Shown: positions 9,226-17,633, numbered from the stretch's first letter. The stretch is 53,475 nt of DNA from Acidimicrobiia bacterium (GCA_025928935.1 JAICNB010000011.1:1-53475); one strand, 5' to 3'. The notes: generated from the letters alone by a model not told the origin. Numbers and translations: made by a program.

Positions 9226-9626
9226 ACCGAGACGAGCTCGTGGCTGCGGCCCGGGATGCGGCCAACAATGCCTACTCGCCCTATTCGAGCTTCCGGGTGG
9301 GCGCGGTCGTCGTGGCCGATGACGGCCGCGTCTACACCGGTGCCAACATCGAGAACGCGGCCTATCCGTCGTCCAACTGTGGCGAGGCAACGGCGATACA
9401 CACCGCGGTGGCTGACGGAGTGCGCAAGATCGACACCCTGGCCGTCGCCTGCATCGACGCTCAGGATGTCCGGGGCGCATATCCCTGCGGCCGTTGCCGG
9501 CAGATCATGGCCGAGTTCGGGGTGGAGGAGGTGATCGTGGCCGGCGCCGAGGGCTCAGAGATCCGTGAGCACACACTCGATGAATTGCTCCCGCATCGGT
9601 TCACCTTCGGCGCAGCCGCGGGCTGA
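9222..9626 (+). CDS. cdd: Cytidine deaminase
   Basis: Deaminates cytidine and deoxycytidine in pyrimidine salvage. The 134-residue protein is of the small homotetrameric type. Zinc ligands are Cys53, Cys89 and Cys92 (NCGEA and PCGRCRQ), and Glu55 is the proton shuttle. The GTG start at 9222 overlaps the ftsY stop, so it is translationally coupled to ftsY. It ends exactly where the convergent DUF3052 gene ends, with no base between the two stop codons and no visible terminator. Confidence 0.95.
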   Translation: MNRDELVAAARDAANNAYSPYSSFRVGAVVVADDGRVYTGANIENAAYPSSNCGEATAIHTAVADGVRKIDTLAVACIDAQDVRGAYPCGRCRQIMAEFGVEEVIVAGAEGSEIREHTLDELLPHRFTFGAAAG

Positions 9627-10049
9627 TCAGGCGCTGGCCGGCCAGTCGCCCCTGTTCTCCTTCCGTACGACGAAGCGAAGACCCGACCAGGTCTCGTCGA
9701 CGGCAACGACTTTGTTGTCGACCATGCCCGTGGGCAGGAAGAGGTCTCTCAGCGTTTGTTCGCTCAAGTCCGTCTCGACGCCCGAGCTCTTTTTCGGCCA
9801 GAAGACCCAGATCGCGCCATCGGCCGGGAGATTGGTCACTGCGTTCTGAAATCCGAGCTCCGCCTCGTCGGAGCGCTCGGCGAAGACGATGAACACGTCC
9901 GCGGGGTAGTCACCGCGATGCACCCGTACCCCGGGCGGAAGATCACCGAGATCGAGGTCGTAGTAGTTGGGCATGTTCAGGATCCCGACGGTCTTGCCCT
10001 CGGTGATCCCCAGCTTCTGAACCAGCGGTGTGCCGCTGTACCCCGCCAT
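9627..10049 (-). CDS. DUF3052 family protein
   Basis: A 140-residue protein starting MAGYSGTPLVQKLGITEG, the hallmark N-terminus of the actinobacterial DUF3052 family, whose function is unknown. It has no membrane segment and no Cys. In several actinobacteria this family is encoded beside aceE; here aceE is about 4 kb away on the same strand, which suggests an old linkage loosened by insertions. The ATG overlaps the stop of a 21-codon ORF (10049-10114) in TGATG, so its translation is probably coupled to that ORF. Confidence 0.85.
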   Translation of the reverse strand: MAGYSGTPLVQKLGITEGKTVGILNMPNYYDLDLGDLPPGVRVHRGDYPADVFIVFAERSDEAELGFQNAVTNLPADGAIWVFWPKKSSGVETDLSEQTLRDLFLPTGMVDNKVVAVDETWSGLRFVVRKENRGDWPASA

Positions 10050-10114
10050 CAGCGGGCCAGGAAGCTGCCGCGGAGCCCCAGTTCGACCAGCTCCAAGATC
10101 GGTTGAGTGGCCAT
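10049..10114 (-). CDS. 21-residue leader ORF ahead of DUF3052 gene
   Basis: A very short ORF reading MATQPILELVELGLRGSFLA plus Arg. It has a strong AAAGGAG ribosome-binding site just before its ATG at 10114, and its TGA overlaps the DUF3052 ATG (TGATG). The DUF3052 gene has no separate ribosome-binding site of its own, so ribosomes probably reach it by finishing this ORF. The peptide would form one amphipathic helix. No homologue is recognised. It may be only a translational leader. Confidence 0.5.
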   Translation of the reverse strand: MATQPILELVELGLRGSFLAR

Positions 10115-10137
10115 GAGCTCCTTTCGACCGGCCAATT

Positions 10138-10764
10138 CTACGACGGGGGCCGGGTCATCAACCAGTAGGGGGGACCTCCGGGCATCAACTCGACACCCTT
10201 GGCGTCGATCTCGAAGCCGGCCTTCAGATAGAACGGCACCGCGTCCGGATTCGACGTCTCGAGATAGCACGCGACCTCCGACTGGTCGGCCAGGGAGAAG
10301 GCCGGCTCGAGGAGTCTGGTACCTACGCCTAGACCTTGCGTCTCCGGGCTCACTCCGATCACTTGGAGGTACCAGAGGGGCTCTTCCGTGGGGAAGTGGG
10401 CATCGATGTTGGACCCGAACTCGACCAGGTGGCGGAAAGACCCTCGAGCGTGACGCAGCACCGAGACGAGAGCCGGCAGGGCGCGCAGGTTCCGGCCCAA
10501 TGACCAGGGATAGCGACCCGGCGCCTGCCAGGCGGCGACACCGACCAGGAGCTGGCCGTCGGAGGCGGCCCAGCAGGTCCCTTCGGCCTCGGCGTCGCGT
10601 ACGGGGGCGCGCATGAATCCTCGCAGGGCATCCCTGCGGGTGTAGGGGTCGGGGAACAGGTGCTCGTAGTCAGGGGTCGTCTCGAAGCTGCGGGAGAGGA
10701 GATCGGCGGCCTCGTCGACCTGGTCAGATCGGAGCTTCTCGACTTGGATGGTGTCTCGACTCAT
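10138..10764 (-). CDS. GNAT-family N-acetyltransferase
   Basis: A 208-residue GCN5-related acetyltransferase. The acetyl-CoA-binding segment LQVIGVSPETQGLGVGTRLL is in the second half, followed by CYLETSNPDAVPFYLKAGFE, the usual motif B and C-terminal strand. The N-terminal half (helical, with FPDPYTRRDALRGFMR) is typical of actinobacterial GNATs of unknown substrate. It reads toward the leader ORF and DUF3052 gene with a 23-base gap, so the three may be one transcript. The substrate cannot be told from sequence. Confidence 0.85.
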   Translation of the reverse strand: MSRDTIQVEKLRSDQVDEAADLLSRSFETTPDYEHLFPDPYTRRDALRGFMRAPVRDAEAEGTCWAASDGQLLVGVAAWQAPGRYPWSLGRNLRALPALVSVLRHARGSFRHLVEFGSNIDAHFPTEEPLWYLQVIGVSPETQGLGVGTRLLEPAFSLADQSEVACYLETSNPDAVPFYLKAGFEIDAKGVELMPGGPPYWLMTRPPS

Positions 10765-10792
10765 GCCGACGGCTACCCACCGAGGGCGGGGA

Positions 10793-11864
10793 TCAAACCA
10801 CGAGGTCAGGTGGGGCTCGGTTTGGTGTCCGGATGAATCTGATTCGTCCGTGGTGGGGGGGGGGTTGGGGGGTGAATCCTTGCTGGTGGACCACTATCTG
10901 ATGGTGGTACCAGCAGAGGGTGATCAGATTGTTCGGATCTGTGCTCCTGCCCTGGCTCCAGGGGAGGACATGATGGATTTGGAGTCGACGGGTGCTGTCA
11001 CAGCCGTCTCCGACACAGATGTGTCGGTCGCGGTGGAGGATGGCCCGGCGTAATGCCGGGGGAATGGTCCTGGTCTGTCCGTAGACCATGGGGATGCCAT
11101 CTTCTCTTCGGGCGGTGATTTCGACCACCGCATCACAGAGGACCGCTTCTAGGGCTTGTCGTCCCACCCGGGGTCCGGCTTCCAAGACCACTCCGGCTTG
11201 TCCGTTGCTTTGGGCTGCATGTTTGGCGTCGACATGGACGGTCACCTGGGCTGGGGGAGGTGTGTCGCTGATACAGATCTGGGCCAGTCCCATGCCTCGT
11301 CTCCACCCTCGATCTCGTCGTGTTTCCGGATCGGCAGGTAGCTGGTCGGCGGTCTCGGTGAGAGTCTGGTCGACGATGGGTCCCGGTCGACCCGTCCAAC
11401 CCTCCCCACAGTTTCCACCATGACTGATCCAATGAGGGTTGGAGGATCAGAAACTGGTCTTCCGAAGACCGCTGTTCGTCGCCAGCGGTGATCCGGGTGT
11501 GTAAGGCGGCTTCTCGTTCCACCCCGGCCACATCGAGATGTTCCAACAGTCCGATCCTGTCCGGAATCCGGGAGACAGCTTCGATCCGGTCGAAAGAGAC
11601 ACCGGTTTCCAGGGCTTCTCGCAGGTCGGGTCGATCCTGGGTCCGTCGCATGGTCCGAACCAGAGACCGGGCCGTGCCCAGACTCACATCCAAGCGGGAG
11701 GCCACCCATTCGGACAATGATCGGCAGCCGTCACCGGTGGCCACCTGCCGGTAGTCCAACTCTTCCAGATCGGCCAGTTGTTCTGCGGTGAGCCGGCTGA
11801 TCTCAGCCTGGCGGTGGATCATCCGCTGTTCGATCTGGTCGGTGCTGATCGTGCTATCGAACAT
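10793..11864 (-). pseudogene. DUF222/HNH endonuclease gene with a frameshift
   Basis: An actinobacterial 13E12-repeat type protein: DUF222 domain, then an HNH nuclease domain. The first frame starts MFDSTISTDQIEQRM at 11864 and runs to DQFLILQPSLDQSWWKLWGG. After GSTGT the true continuation (IVDQTLTETADQLPADPE) is found only in another frame, which runs through HNH residues CVGDGCDS, IHHVLPWSQG and NLITLCWYHH to the stop at 10793. One extra G in the run at 11378-11380 explains the shift; removing it restores about 356 residues. This is either a real inactivating indel or a consensus error. Such genes are often multicopy in actinobacteria; function unclear. Confidence 0.8.
10855..10872. repeat. 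Homopolymer tract G10-TT-G6
   Basis: Ten G then TT then six G on the plus strand. On the coding strand of the HNH gene this is a poly-C tract coding for the Pro-rich end of the protein. Runs this long are prone to slippage, in the cell and in sequencing, and could form a G-quadruplex. Confidence 0.85.
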
Positions 11865-11872
11865 ATGTTCGT

Positions 11873-11878
11873 AGCGTA
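11873..11878 (-). promoter_or_regulatory. -10 box TACGCT, DUF222/HNH gene
   Basis: TACGCT lies 8 bases before the ATG at 11864, so transcription would start at or next to the start codon and the mRNA would be leaderless. No ribosome-binding site is seen. Same design as at nine other genes in this window. Confidence 0.4.
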
Positions 11879-11963
11879 CAACCCGCCAGCGACAAGAACC
11901 ACCCCCTCGAGAGCCGAATCGAGAAAAACTTGCGTCGGCCCGTCCCGTTGACCGCACAGGTGC

Positions 11964-11992
11964 TTCGCCGGTCTGATCTTCCGGGTTACCTT
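11964..11992 (+). promoter_or_regulatory. Probable promoter of DUF1761 gene
   Basis: TTCGCC (11964-11969), a 17-base spacer and TACCTT (11987-11992) form a plausible housekeeping-sigma promoter. The start would fall near 11999, leaving a leader of about 23 bases with GGGAGG before the ATG at 12022. The same TACCTT -10 box is used by the two candidate RNA promoters at 34815 and 37332. Confidence 0.4.
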
Positions 11993-12021
11993 GAACGGAA
12001 ATCGGCCCCTGGGAGGATGGG

Positions 12022-12438
12022 ATGATTCTCGATTTCTTCAGCGAGTTGAACTGGCTCGCTGTCATCGTGGCCACGATCGCCTGGTTCGCATTCAGCGCCA
12101 TCTGGTATTCGGTGCCCCCGCTGAGCAAGGCGTGGCAGAACGCCTCCAAGGTGGATATGGCCGAGGATGGGCCGCCGCTGGCCGTGCTCTTCATCCCCAC
12201 CCTCGTCGGCTATTTCGTCACCACGGTCGTGATCGGCCTCATCGTCGAGGCCATCGGCATCACAGAGGTCGGGGATGGCGTGGTCCTCGGAATCGTGCTC
12301 GGGATCGGCTTCGGGGCAGTGAGCGCCCTGGTCACCCAGGTCTACGAGCGGAAGGGCTCCAACTATTGGCTGATCAACGGGATCAACGCGGTGATCGCAT
12401 ATGTGATCGTCTCCGTGATCCTGACCGTCTGGCAATAG
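12022..12438 (+). CDS. DUF1761 family membrane protein
   Basis: A 138-residue protein with four predicted membrane segments (about residues 10-29, 54-77, 84-106 and 116-136). The start with LNWLAVIVATIAWFAFSAIWY and a short KAWQ segment is characteristic of DUF1761, a small integral membrane family of unknown function. GGGAGG stands at a good distance before the ATG. The stop is adjacent to the end of the convergent JAMM peptidase gene, with no bases between. It appears to be a single-gene unit. Confidence 0.82.
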   Translation: MILDFFSELNWLAVIVATIAWFAFSAIWYSVPPLSKAWQNASKVDMAEDGPPLAVLFIPTLVGYFVTTVVIGLIVEAIGITEVGDGVVLGIVLGIGFGAVSALVTQVYERKGSNYWLINGINAVIAYVIVSVILTVWQ

Positions 12439-12819
12439 CTACCCGAGCGACAACTCTTCGATACCACCGTCACGGATCCAGAATCCCCTGATCTCATCGG
12501 GGGAGGCAATCAGATACATCCAATCGGGCTCGAGCGCAGTCTGGATATCGATCATCGACGGCATGGCAGTGCCTCCCGGGTGGGAGTGGAACGCCCCGCC
12601 GATCTGCCAGCCCATCGTCTCGGCATGACTCATGGCATGGAACTGCTCGTCGGGATCGATCGTGTACGAGACCGGTGAGGGGTCGGCGTTGGTCAGCGGA
12701 TAGGCGAATCGGAGCCCGCCTTCGCCATCGATGGCGAGCAGCCCGCAGCACTCGTCGGGTGCACAGTTGGCGGCATGGGCCAGGATGGCCCGCCTGATCT
12801 GATCAGGCAGAAGTGGCAC
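12439..12819 (-). CDS. JAMM/MPN metallopeptidase (Mec-like)
   Basis: A 126-residue JAMM (M67) metalloprotease. The zinc site is complete: Glu23 in PDECCGLL, His78 and His80 in FHSHPGG, Ser88 and Asp91 in MPSMID. Bacterial relatives such as Mec of Mycobacterium cleave amino acids or adducts from the C-terminus of ubiquitin-like sulfur carriers. The start is the GTG at 12819, overlapping the end of the rhodanese/E1-like gene by 17 bases. Placement after an E1-like activating enzyme supports a role in sulfur-carrier metabolism, but no carrier gene (CysO, ThiS or MoaD type) is visible in the window. Confidence 0.85.
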   Translation of the reverse strand: MPLLPDQIRRAILAHAANCAPDECCGLLAIDGEGGLRFAYPLTNADPSPVSYTIDPDEQFHAMSHAETMGWQIGGAFHSHPGGTAMPSMIDIQTALEPDWMYLIASPDEIRGFWIRDGGIEELSLG

Positions 12820-13981
12820 GGGCCACGTTGCCCGCCGGACGACAGGCTTGGTCGTACTCGACCAACACCGGCGGGCGGTCGGGGTCTGCGCACGCCGGGC
12901 ATCCCGGGTCCCGGCCAATGGTGACCCTGTCGAAGGACTCATCGAGGGCGTCGTAGATCAGCAGCTTGCCCACCAGGGGCTCACCCAAGCCGAGCAGGAG
13001 CTTGATGACCTCCATCGCCTCGATCGACCCGATGATCCCGGGCAGCACCCCCAGCACACCGGCCTCGGCACAGGAGGGCGCCAGCTCGGGTGGTGGTGGC
13101 TGCGGGAAGAGACAGCGGTAACAGGGCCCGTCGTAAGGGGCGAACACCGAGACCTGTCCCTCGAACCTGAAGATCGAACCGTGGACCACCGGCACCCTGA
13201 GATGGAGGGAGGCGTCGTTGACCAGGTACCGCGTGGGGAAGTTGTCGCCTCCGTCGAGCACCACGTCGTACCCGGCCATGATGGCGAGGGCGTTCTCGGC
13301 GCCAAGCCGCTCGTTGTGCGTGATCACCTTGACGTCGGGGTTGAGCGCCGCGATCGCCTCGCGGGCGGACTCGGTCTTGGCCATCCCCACACGGTCGAGG
13401 TTGTGCAGCACCTGACGCTGCAGGTTGGTGCGGTCGACGACATCGAAGTCGACGATTCCAATCGTCCCTACCCCGGCCGCGGCCAGATAGAGGGCGGCTG
13501 GGGAGCCAAGCCCACCGGCGCCGATCAGGAGCGCACTCGAGTCGAGGAGGCGGGCCTGGCCCTCCTCTCCGACTTCTTGCAGGAGGACGTGGCGGGAGTA
13601 ACGGTCGCGCTGCTCGGCGGTGAGGCCCTCACCGGTCGTCCACGGCCTTCCCTCGGTCTTCCAGCGGTCGAATCCGCCTGCGAGCGAATGCACGTGCCCG
13701 TATCCCATGTCCATGAGGCTCACCGCGGCGAGGGCTGAACGCGCCCCGCCGGAGCAATAGAGGACGAGGGGCTGGTCCGGGTCGGGGATCACGCCGACGA
13801 TGTCACGCTCCAGGATCCCGCGCGGGAGAAGCCGTGCCCCCCGCAACGCCCCTTGTTCGTGCTCTCCGGTCTCCCGGACGTCGATCACGACGAAGTCGGC
13901 GAGCCTGGACTCGAGCTCCTCGGGACTGATCTCGGATATGCGCCCTTTGGCGGCGCGCACCAAGTCTCGATACGAAGTCAT
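12803..13981 (-). CDS. Rhodanese-E1-like (ThiF/MoeB) fusion protein
   Basis: A 392-residue two-domain enzyme. Residues 15-112 are a rhodanese domain with active Cys76 in LYCSGGARS. Residues 120-370 are a ThiF/MoeB adenylyltransferase with nucleotide loop GAGGLGS (154-160), zinc cysteines 287, 290, 361 and 364, and a candidate thioester Cys304 (PSCAEAG). Such proteins adenylate and sulfurate the C-terminus of ubiquitin-like sulfur carriers. In classical MoeZ/MOCS3 the rhodanese domain comes last; here it comes first. The ATG overlaps the aceE stop by four bases and its end overlaps the JAMM gene, so the three genes are one operon. MoeZ-like by function, not by domain order. Confidence 0.88.
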   Translation of the reverse strand: MTSYRDLVRAAKGRISEISPEELESRLADFVVIDVRETGEHEQGALRGARLLPRGILERDIVGVIPDPDQPLVLYCSGGARSALAAVSLMDMGYGHVHSLAGGFDRWKTEGRPWTTGEGLTAEQRDRYSRHVLLQEVGEEGQARLLDSSALLIGAGGLGSPAALYLAAAGVGTIGIVDFDVVDRTNLQRQVLHNLDRVGMAKTESAREAIAALNPDVKVITHNERLGAENALAIMAGYDVVLDGGDNFPTRYLVNDASLHLRVPVVHGSIFRFEGQVSVFAPYDGPCYRCLFPQPPPPELAPSCAEAGVLGVLPGIIGSIEAMEVIKLLLGLGEPLVGKLLIYDALDESFDRVTIGRDPGCPACADPDRPPVLVEYDQACRPAGNVARATSA

Positions 13982-16701
13982 TGGGGCCCGACCGCAGGGT
14001 CCGGGGCCTCGGGGTCGATCTGATAGCGGTCGTGGGCGTCACGCACCACCGTCTTTTCGATCGCGCCCTCTGCGGCCAGTGTGGACAGCGAGGCGGCGAC
14101 GACATGTCCGGCATCGACCTCGAAGAAACGTCGCAGCGCCTTTCGGGCGTCGGATCTCCCGAACCCGTCGGTGCCCAGGGTGGTGAACGGGCCGGGGACC
14201 CATCGATGCACCTGGTCCGGCACCAGTTTCATGTAGTCGGTGACCGCGATGATTGGGCCACCTACTTCGGAGAGGAGACGGGTCACCGTCGGCACCTTCG
14301 GCTCCTCGGTGGGGTGGAGCAGGTTCCACCGGGTCACCGTGCGTGCCTCGTCGCGGAGACGCTTGTACGACGTGGCCGACCAGAGCTCGGCGCTCACGCC
14401 GTAGTGCTCGGCCAGGTCCTCCGCCGCCTGCCGGGCTGCCAGGTTGGCTGAGCCGGAGAAGAGAATGGCCACCTTCGGCCCGGGAACATCGGGGCCCTCG
14501 GCCCATTTGTACAGACCGTCGACGATGCCTTGTTCGACCCCGTCAGGTCGTACCGGCTGGGGGTGGTTCTCGTTGTACAGGGTCAGGTAGTAGAAGACGT
14601 CCTCGGGCTGCGCGCCGTACATCCGCTCGAGCCCGTGCTCGACGATGGTCCCCACCTCATAGGCAAAGGCCGGGTCATAGGCCTGACACACCGGGACAGA
14701 GGCGGCGAGGAGAAGACTGTGCCCGTCCTGATGCTGGAGGCCCTCTCCTTCCAGAGTGGTCCGCCCCGCCGTCGCCCCGAGCAGGAACCCTCTCGTGCGT
14801 GAGTCGGCCGCCGACCAGATGAGGTCGCCCACCCGCTGGAACCCGAACATCGAGTAGAAGATGAAGAAGGGGACCATCGGAATCCCACGAGTGGCGTACG
14901 ACGTCCCCGCCGCGATCCAGGACGCCAGCGATCCGGCCTCGGTGATGCCCTCCTCCAGGATCTGCCCGCTCTGGCTCTCGGCATAGGAGAGGATCATGGA
15001 GGCGTCAACGGGCTCGTAGAGCTGACCCTTCGAGGCGTAGATCTTGAGCTCCCTGAACAGGGAGTCCATGCCGAAGGTGCGTGCCTCGTCGGGGACTATG
15101 GGGACGACGTGTTTGCCGAAGCCCTCTGACCTGGCCAGATTCCGAAGCAGCCGTGTGAAGGCAGTCGTGGTCGAGGCCTCGATCTTCCCTGAGCCGGCGT
15201 ACACCTCGGCGAAGGTCTCCGGTGGCGGAAGCTGGAGCGACGACTCGGGCACGACCCGACTGGGGAGGAACCCACCCAGCTCCTGGCGTCGTGCGTGCAG
15301 GTACTCGTGCTCCGGTGTCCCCGGGGCGGGGCGAAAGTAGGGGGGGATGCTCTCTCCTGCCAGCGACTCCTCGGTGATCTCCTCCTGGAGGCTCAGCCGC
15401 TCACGCAGCCCCATCAACTGCTGGTTGGTCATCTCCTTGATCTGATGCGTGGCGTTCCGTCCTTCGACGTCAGGGCCCAGGGTCCACCCCTTGATCGTCT
15501 TGGCCAGGATGACGGTCGGCCTGCCGTTGTCGAGCCCGGTGGCCACCTTGTAGGCGCTGTAGATCTTCTTGTAGTCGAGCCCGCCGCGACGAAGGGCCCA
15601 GATCTCGTCGTCGGTCATGTCGGCCACCATTTCCTTGGTGCGGGGATCCTTCCCGAAGAACCGATCCCGCACATAGGCGCCGTTCTCGGCCTTGTAGCGC
15701 TGGTACTCGCCGTCGACGGTGGTGTTCATGACGTTGATCAAGGCCCCCTCGTGGTCTCGAGCCAGAAGGGGATCCCAACCCGACCCCCAGATCACCTTGA
15801 TCACGTTCCATCCCGCTCCGCGGAACACCGACTCGAGCTCGGTGATGATCTGGCCATTGCCCCGCACCGGCCCGTCGAGACGCTGCAGGTTGCAGTTGAC
15901 CACCCACGTGAGGTTGTCCAGGCCTTCGCGTGACGCCAAGGAGATGGCGCCGAGTGTCTCCGGCTCGTCGACCTCGCCGTCGCCGATGAAGCACCACACC
16001 CTCGACTTCGACGTGTCGTCGAGCTCCCGGTTATGGAGGTACTTGTTGAACCTGGCGTGATAGATGGAGTTGATCGGCCCCAGGCCCATGGAGACCGTGG
16101 GGAACTCCCAGAAATCCGGCATCAGTCGGGGATGGGGATACGAGGACAGCCCGTCGCCGTCGATCTCGAAGCGGAAGTTGTCCAGGTGCTTCTCGTCGAA
16201 CCTGCCCTCTAGGAAGGCACGGGCATAGATACCAGGGGCGGCGTGGCCTTGGACGTAGATGTGATCACCGCCACCCTCGGCGCTCTTGCCCCGGAAGAAG
16301 TGGTTGAAGCCGACCTCGTAGAGAGTCGCCGAGGAGGCGAATGTGGAGAGGTGGCCCCCGATGCCCTTGGACCGATGATTGGCCTTGATCACCATCACCG
16401 CCGCGTTCCATCGGATGAAGCGCCTGATCCGGCGCTCGATGTGCTCATCACCGGGGAACTCGGGCTCCTCCTCGGGCGGGATGGTGTTGATGTAAGGGGT
16501 GGTGATCGCCCCGGCCACGCCGACATTGGTCTCATGAGCGCGCTCGAGGAGCTTGGCCACCAGGTACTTCGCCCGGTCGGATCCCTGCTCGTTGACCACC
16601 GCGTCGAGCGAATCGAGCCATTCCTGGGTCTCGACCGGGTCGGAGTCCGGCATCTGATGGACGTATTCGTCGCCGAGGGTCCGGCTCAAATCGCCTGTCA
16701 T
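13978..16701 (-). CDS. aceE: Pyruvate dehydrogenase E1, homodimeric type
   Basis: The thiamine-diphosphate-dependent E1 of the pyruvate dehydrogenase complex, which decarboxylates pyruvate and acetylates the E2 lipoyl group. The 907-residue single-chain form matches actinobacterial and proteobacterial AceE. The diphosphate-binding motif GDGEVDEPETLG begins at residue 240, and ANHRSKGIGGHLSTFAS near residue 107 is conserved. A TAGGCT box 7 bases before the ATG suggests a leaderless mRNA. The stop overlaps the downstream rhodanese/E1-like start (ATGA). No E2 or E3 gene is present here. Confidence 0.96.
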   Translation of the reverse strand: MTGDLSRTLGDEYVHQMPDSDPVETQEWLDSLDAVVNEQGSDRAKYLVAKLLERAHETNVGVAGAITTPYINTIPPEEEPEFPGDEHIERRIRRFIRWNAAVMVIKANHRSKGIGGHLSTFASSATLYEVGFNHFFRGKSAEGGGDHIYVQGHAAPGIYARAFLEGRFDEKHLDNFRFEIDGDGLSSYPHPRLMPDFWEFPTVSMGLGPINSIYHARFNKYLHNRELDDTSKSRVWCFIGDGEVDEPETLGAISLASREGLDNLTWVVNCNLQRLDGPVRGNGQIITELESVFRGAGWNVIKVIWGSGWDPLLARDHEGALINVMNTTVDGEYQRYKAENGAYVRDRFFGKDPRTKEMVADMTDDEIWALRRGGLDYKKIYSAYKVATGLDNGRPTVILAKTIKGWTLGPDVEGRNATHQIKEMTNQQLMGLRERLSLQEEITEESLAGESIPPYFRPAPGTPEHEYLHARRQELGGFLPSRVVPESSLQLPPPETFAEVYAGSGKIEASTTTAFTRLLRNLARSEGFGKHVVPIVPDEARTFGMDSLFRELKIYASKGQLYEPVDASMILSYAESQSGQILEEGITEAGSLASWIAAGTSYATRGIPMVPFFIFYSMFGFQRVGDLIWSAADSRTRGFLLGATAGRTTLEGEGLQHQDGHSLLLAASVPVCQAYDPAFAYEVGTIVEHGLERMYGAQPEDVFYYLTLYNENHPQPVRPDGVEQGIVDGLYKWAEGPDVPGPKVAILFSGSANLAARQAAEDLAEHYGVSAELWSATSYKRLRDEARTVTRWNLLHPTEEPKVPTVTRLLSEVGGPIIAVTDYMKLVPDQVHRWVPGPFTTLGTDGFGRSDARKALRRFFEVDAGHVVAASLSTLAAEGAIEKTVVRDAHDRYQIDPEAPDPAVGPQ

Positions 16702-16708
16702 CCCAAAA

Positions 16709-16714
16709 AGCCTA
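16709..16714 (-). promoter_or_regulatory. -10 box TAGGCT, aceE operon
   Basis: TAGGCT followed by seven bases (TTTTGGG) and the aceE ATG at 16701. This spacing puts the transcription start at the initiation codon, so the aceE operon mRNA is probably leaderless. No clear -35 match. Confidence 0.4.
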
Positions 16715-16743
16715 GTGAGCGGCCGGATCTCTCTATCGGGGGC

Positions 16744-17627
16744 CTATGACCCCACCGCCCTCTCTTGCGCCGGTGCCAGCCAGTGTCTCACCACGTCCAG
16801 AAATCGACCGGGTGCGTCCATTTGCGGAGTGTGCCCGGTGTCTTCGAGCTGGGCCAGGTCCCAGTCGGGCCGCAGGGTGCAAAGCCACTCGACCGAGGTT
16901 GGGGAGACGATGTGGTCCGACGTCCCCTGCACCACCAGGGTCGGAGCCTCGATGGACAGGATCATCCTCACGTAATCGGGTCGGCGCGAGTACAGACGGG
17001 CGATCGATGTCGCTGTCCGGGCGGTGGCGTGCTCGGCCCAGGGCAGCCCCTTCCGGATCCGGGCCATCTCCTGGGATTCCTCGATGAGAGACATGGGGAC
17101 ACGCCCCGGCTTGTGTGTGATCATCGCCATGCTCTTCCGAACCAGCTCCTCGGGCGTGTTCCTCCGGATGAAGCGTCGTCCGTAGGCCTCGCCGAGCCCT
17201 GGCGTCGCCTGGATGGCGAGCCGTATCGCGGTGGGCCAGTCCATGCGTGGATCGGGCAGGATCGGAGGCGTGGCCGGGGAGACCAGGATGAGCCGATCGA
17301 CCAGATCGGGCCGATCGGCGGCGACCAGCTCGGCGAGCAGCCCGCCTGTGGAATTCCCGATCAGAGTGGCACGACCTTCCAGGGTCTCCAGGTAGCCGAT
17401 GACGGAATCGCGGTGAGTGTCGAGCCGATAGTCGGCCCGAGGCGGGTCAGCCCGAAGCCGGGCAGGTCGATGGCCTTGACCACCCCGAGGTCGCCGAGTG
17501 ATGGCCCAACCGCGTTCCAATTGGTGGTGGAACCCCCCAGACCGTGGATGAGGACAATGGCCGGGCCCGATCCGCCGAACTCGACCTCATGGACAAGGCC
17601 CTGTGGGGTCGGCACATACCGGCTCAT
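16744..17627 (-). pseudogene. Alpha/beta hydrolase gene with a frameshift
   Basis: An alpha/beta hydrolase split over two frames. The first frame (from ATG 17627) gives MSRYVPTPQGLVHEVEFGGS, the oxyanion segment LIHGLGGS and AIDLPGFGLT. The second frame continues with PPRADYRLDTHRDSV, nucleophile motif IGNSTGG, the acid in VVQGTSDHIV and the His in DTGHTPQMDAPGRF. A single missing G in the run at 17444-17446 would restore a normal enzyme of about 294 residues with a full Ser-Asp-His triad. The triad is intact, so either the indel is very recent or it is a consensus error. It is divergent from the radical SAM gene with 39 bases between starts. Confidence 0.8.
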
Positions 17628-17633
17628 CGTCTG

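Noticed and set aside
10793..11864. Homing or restriction system at the HNH gene
   Set aside because: DUF222/HNH proteins of this kind are common, multicopy and uncharacterised in actinobacteria; there is no methylase, intron or intein border here.
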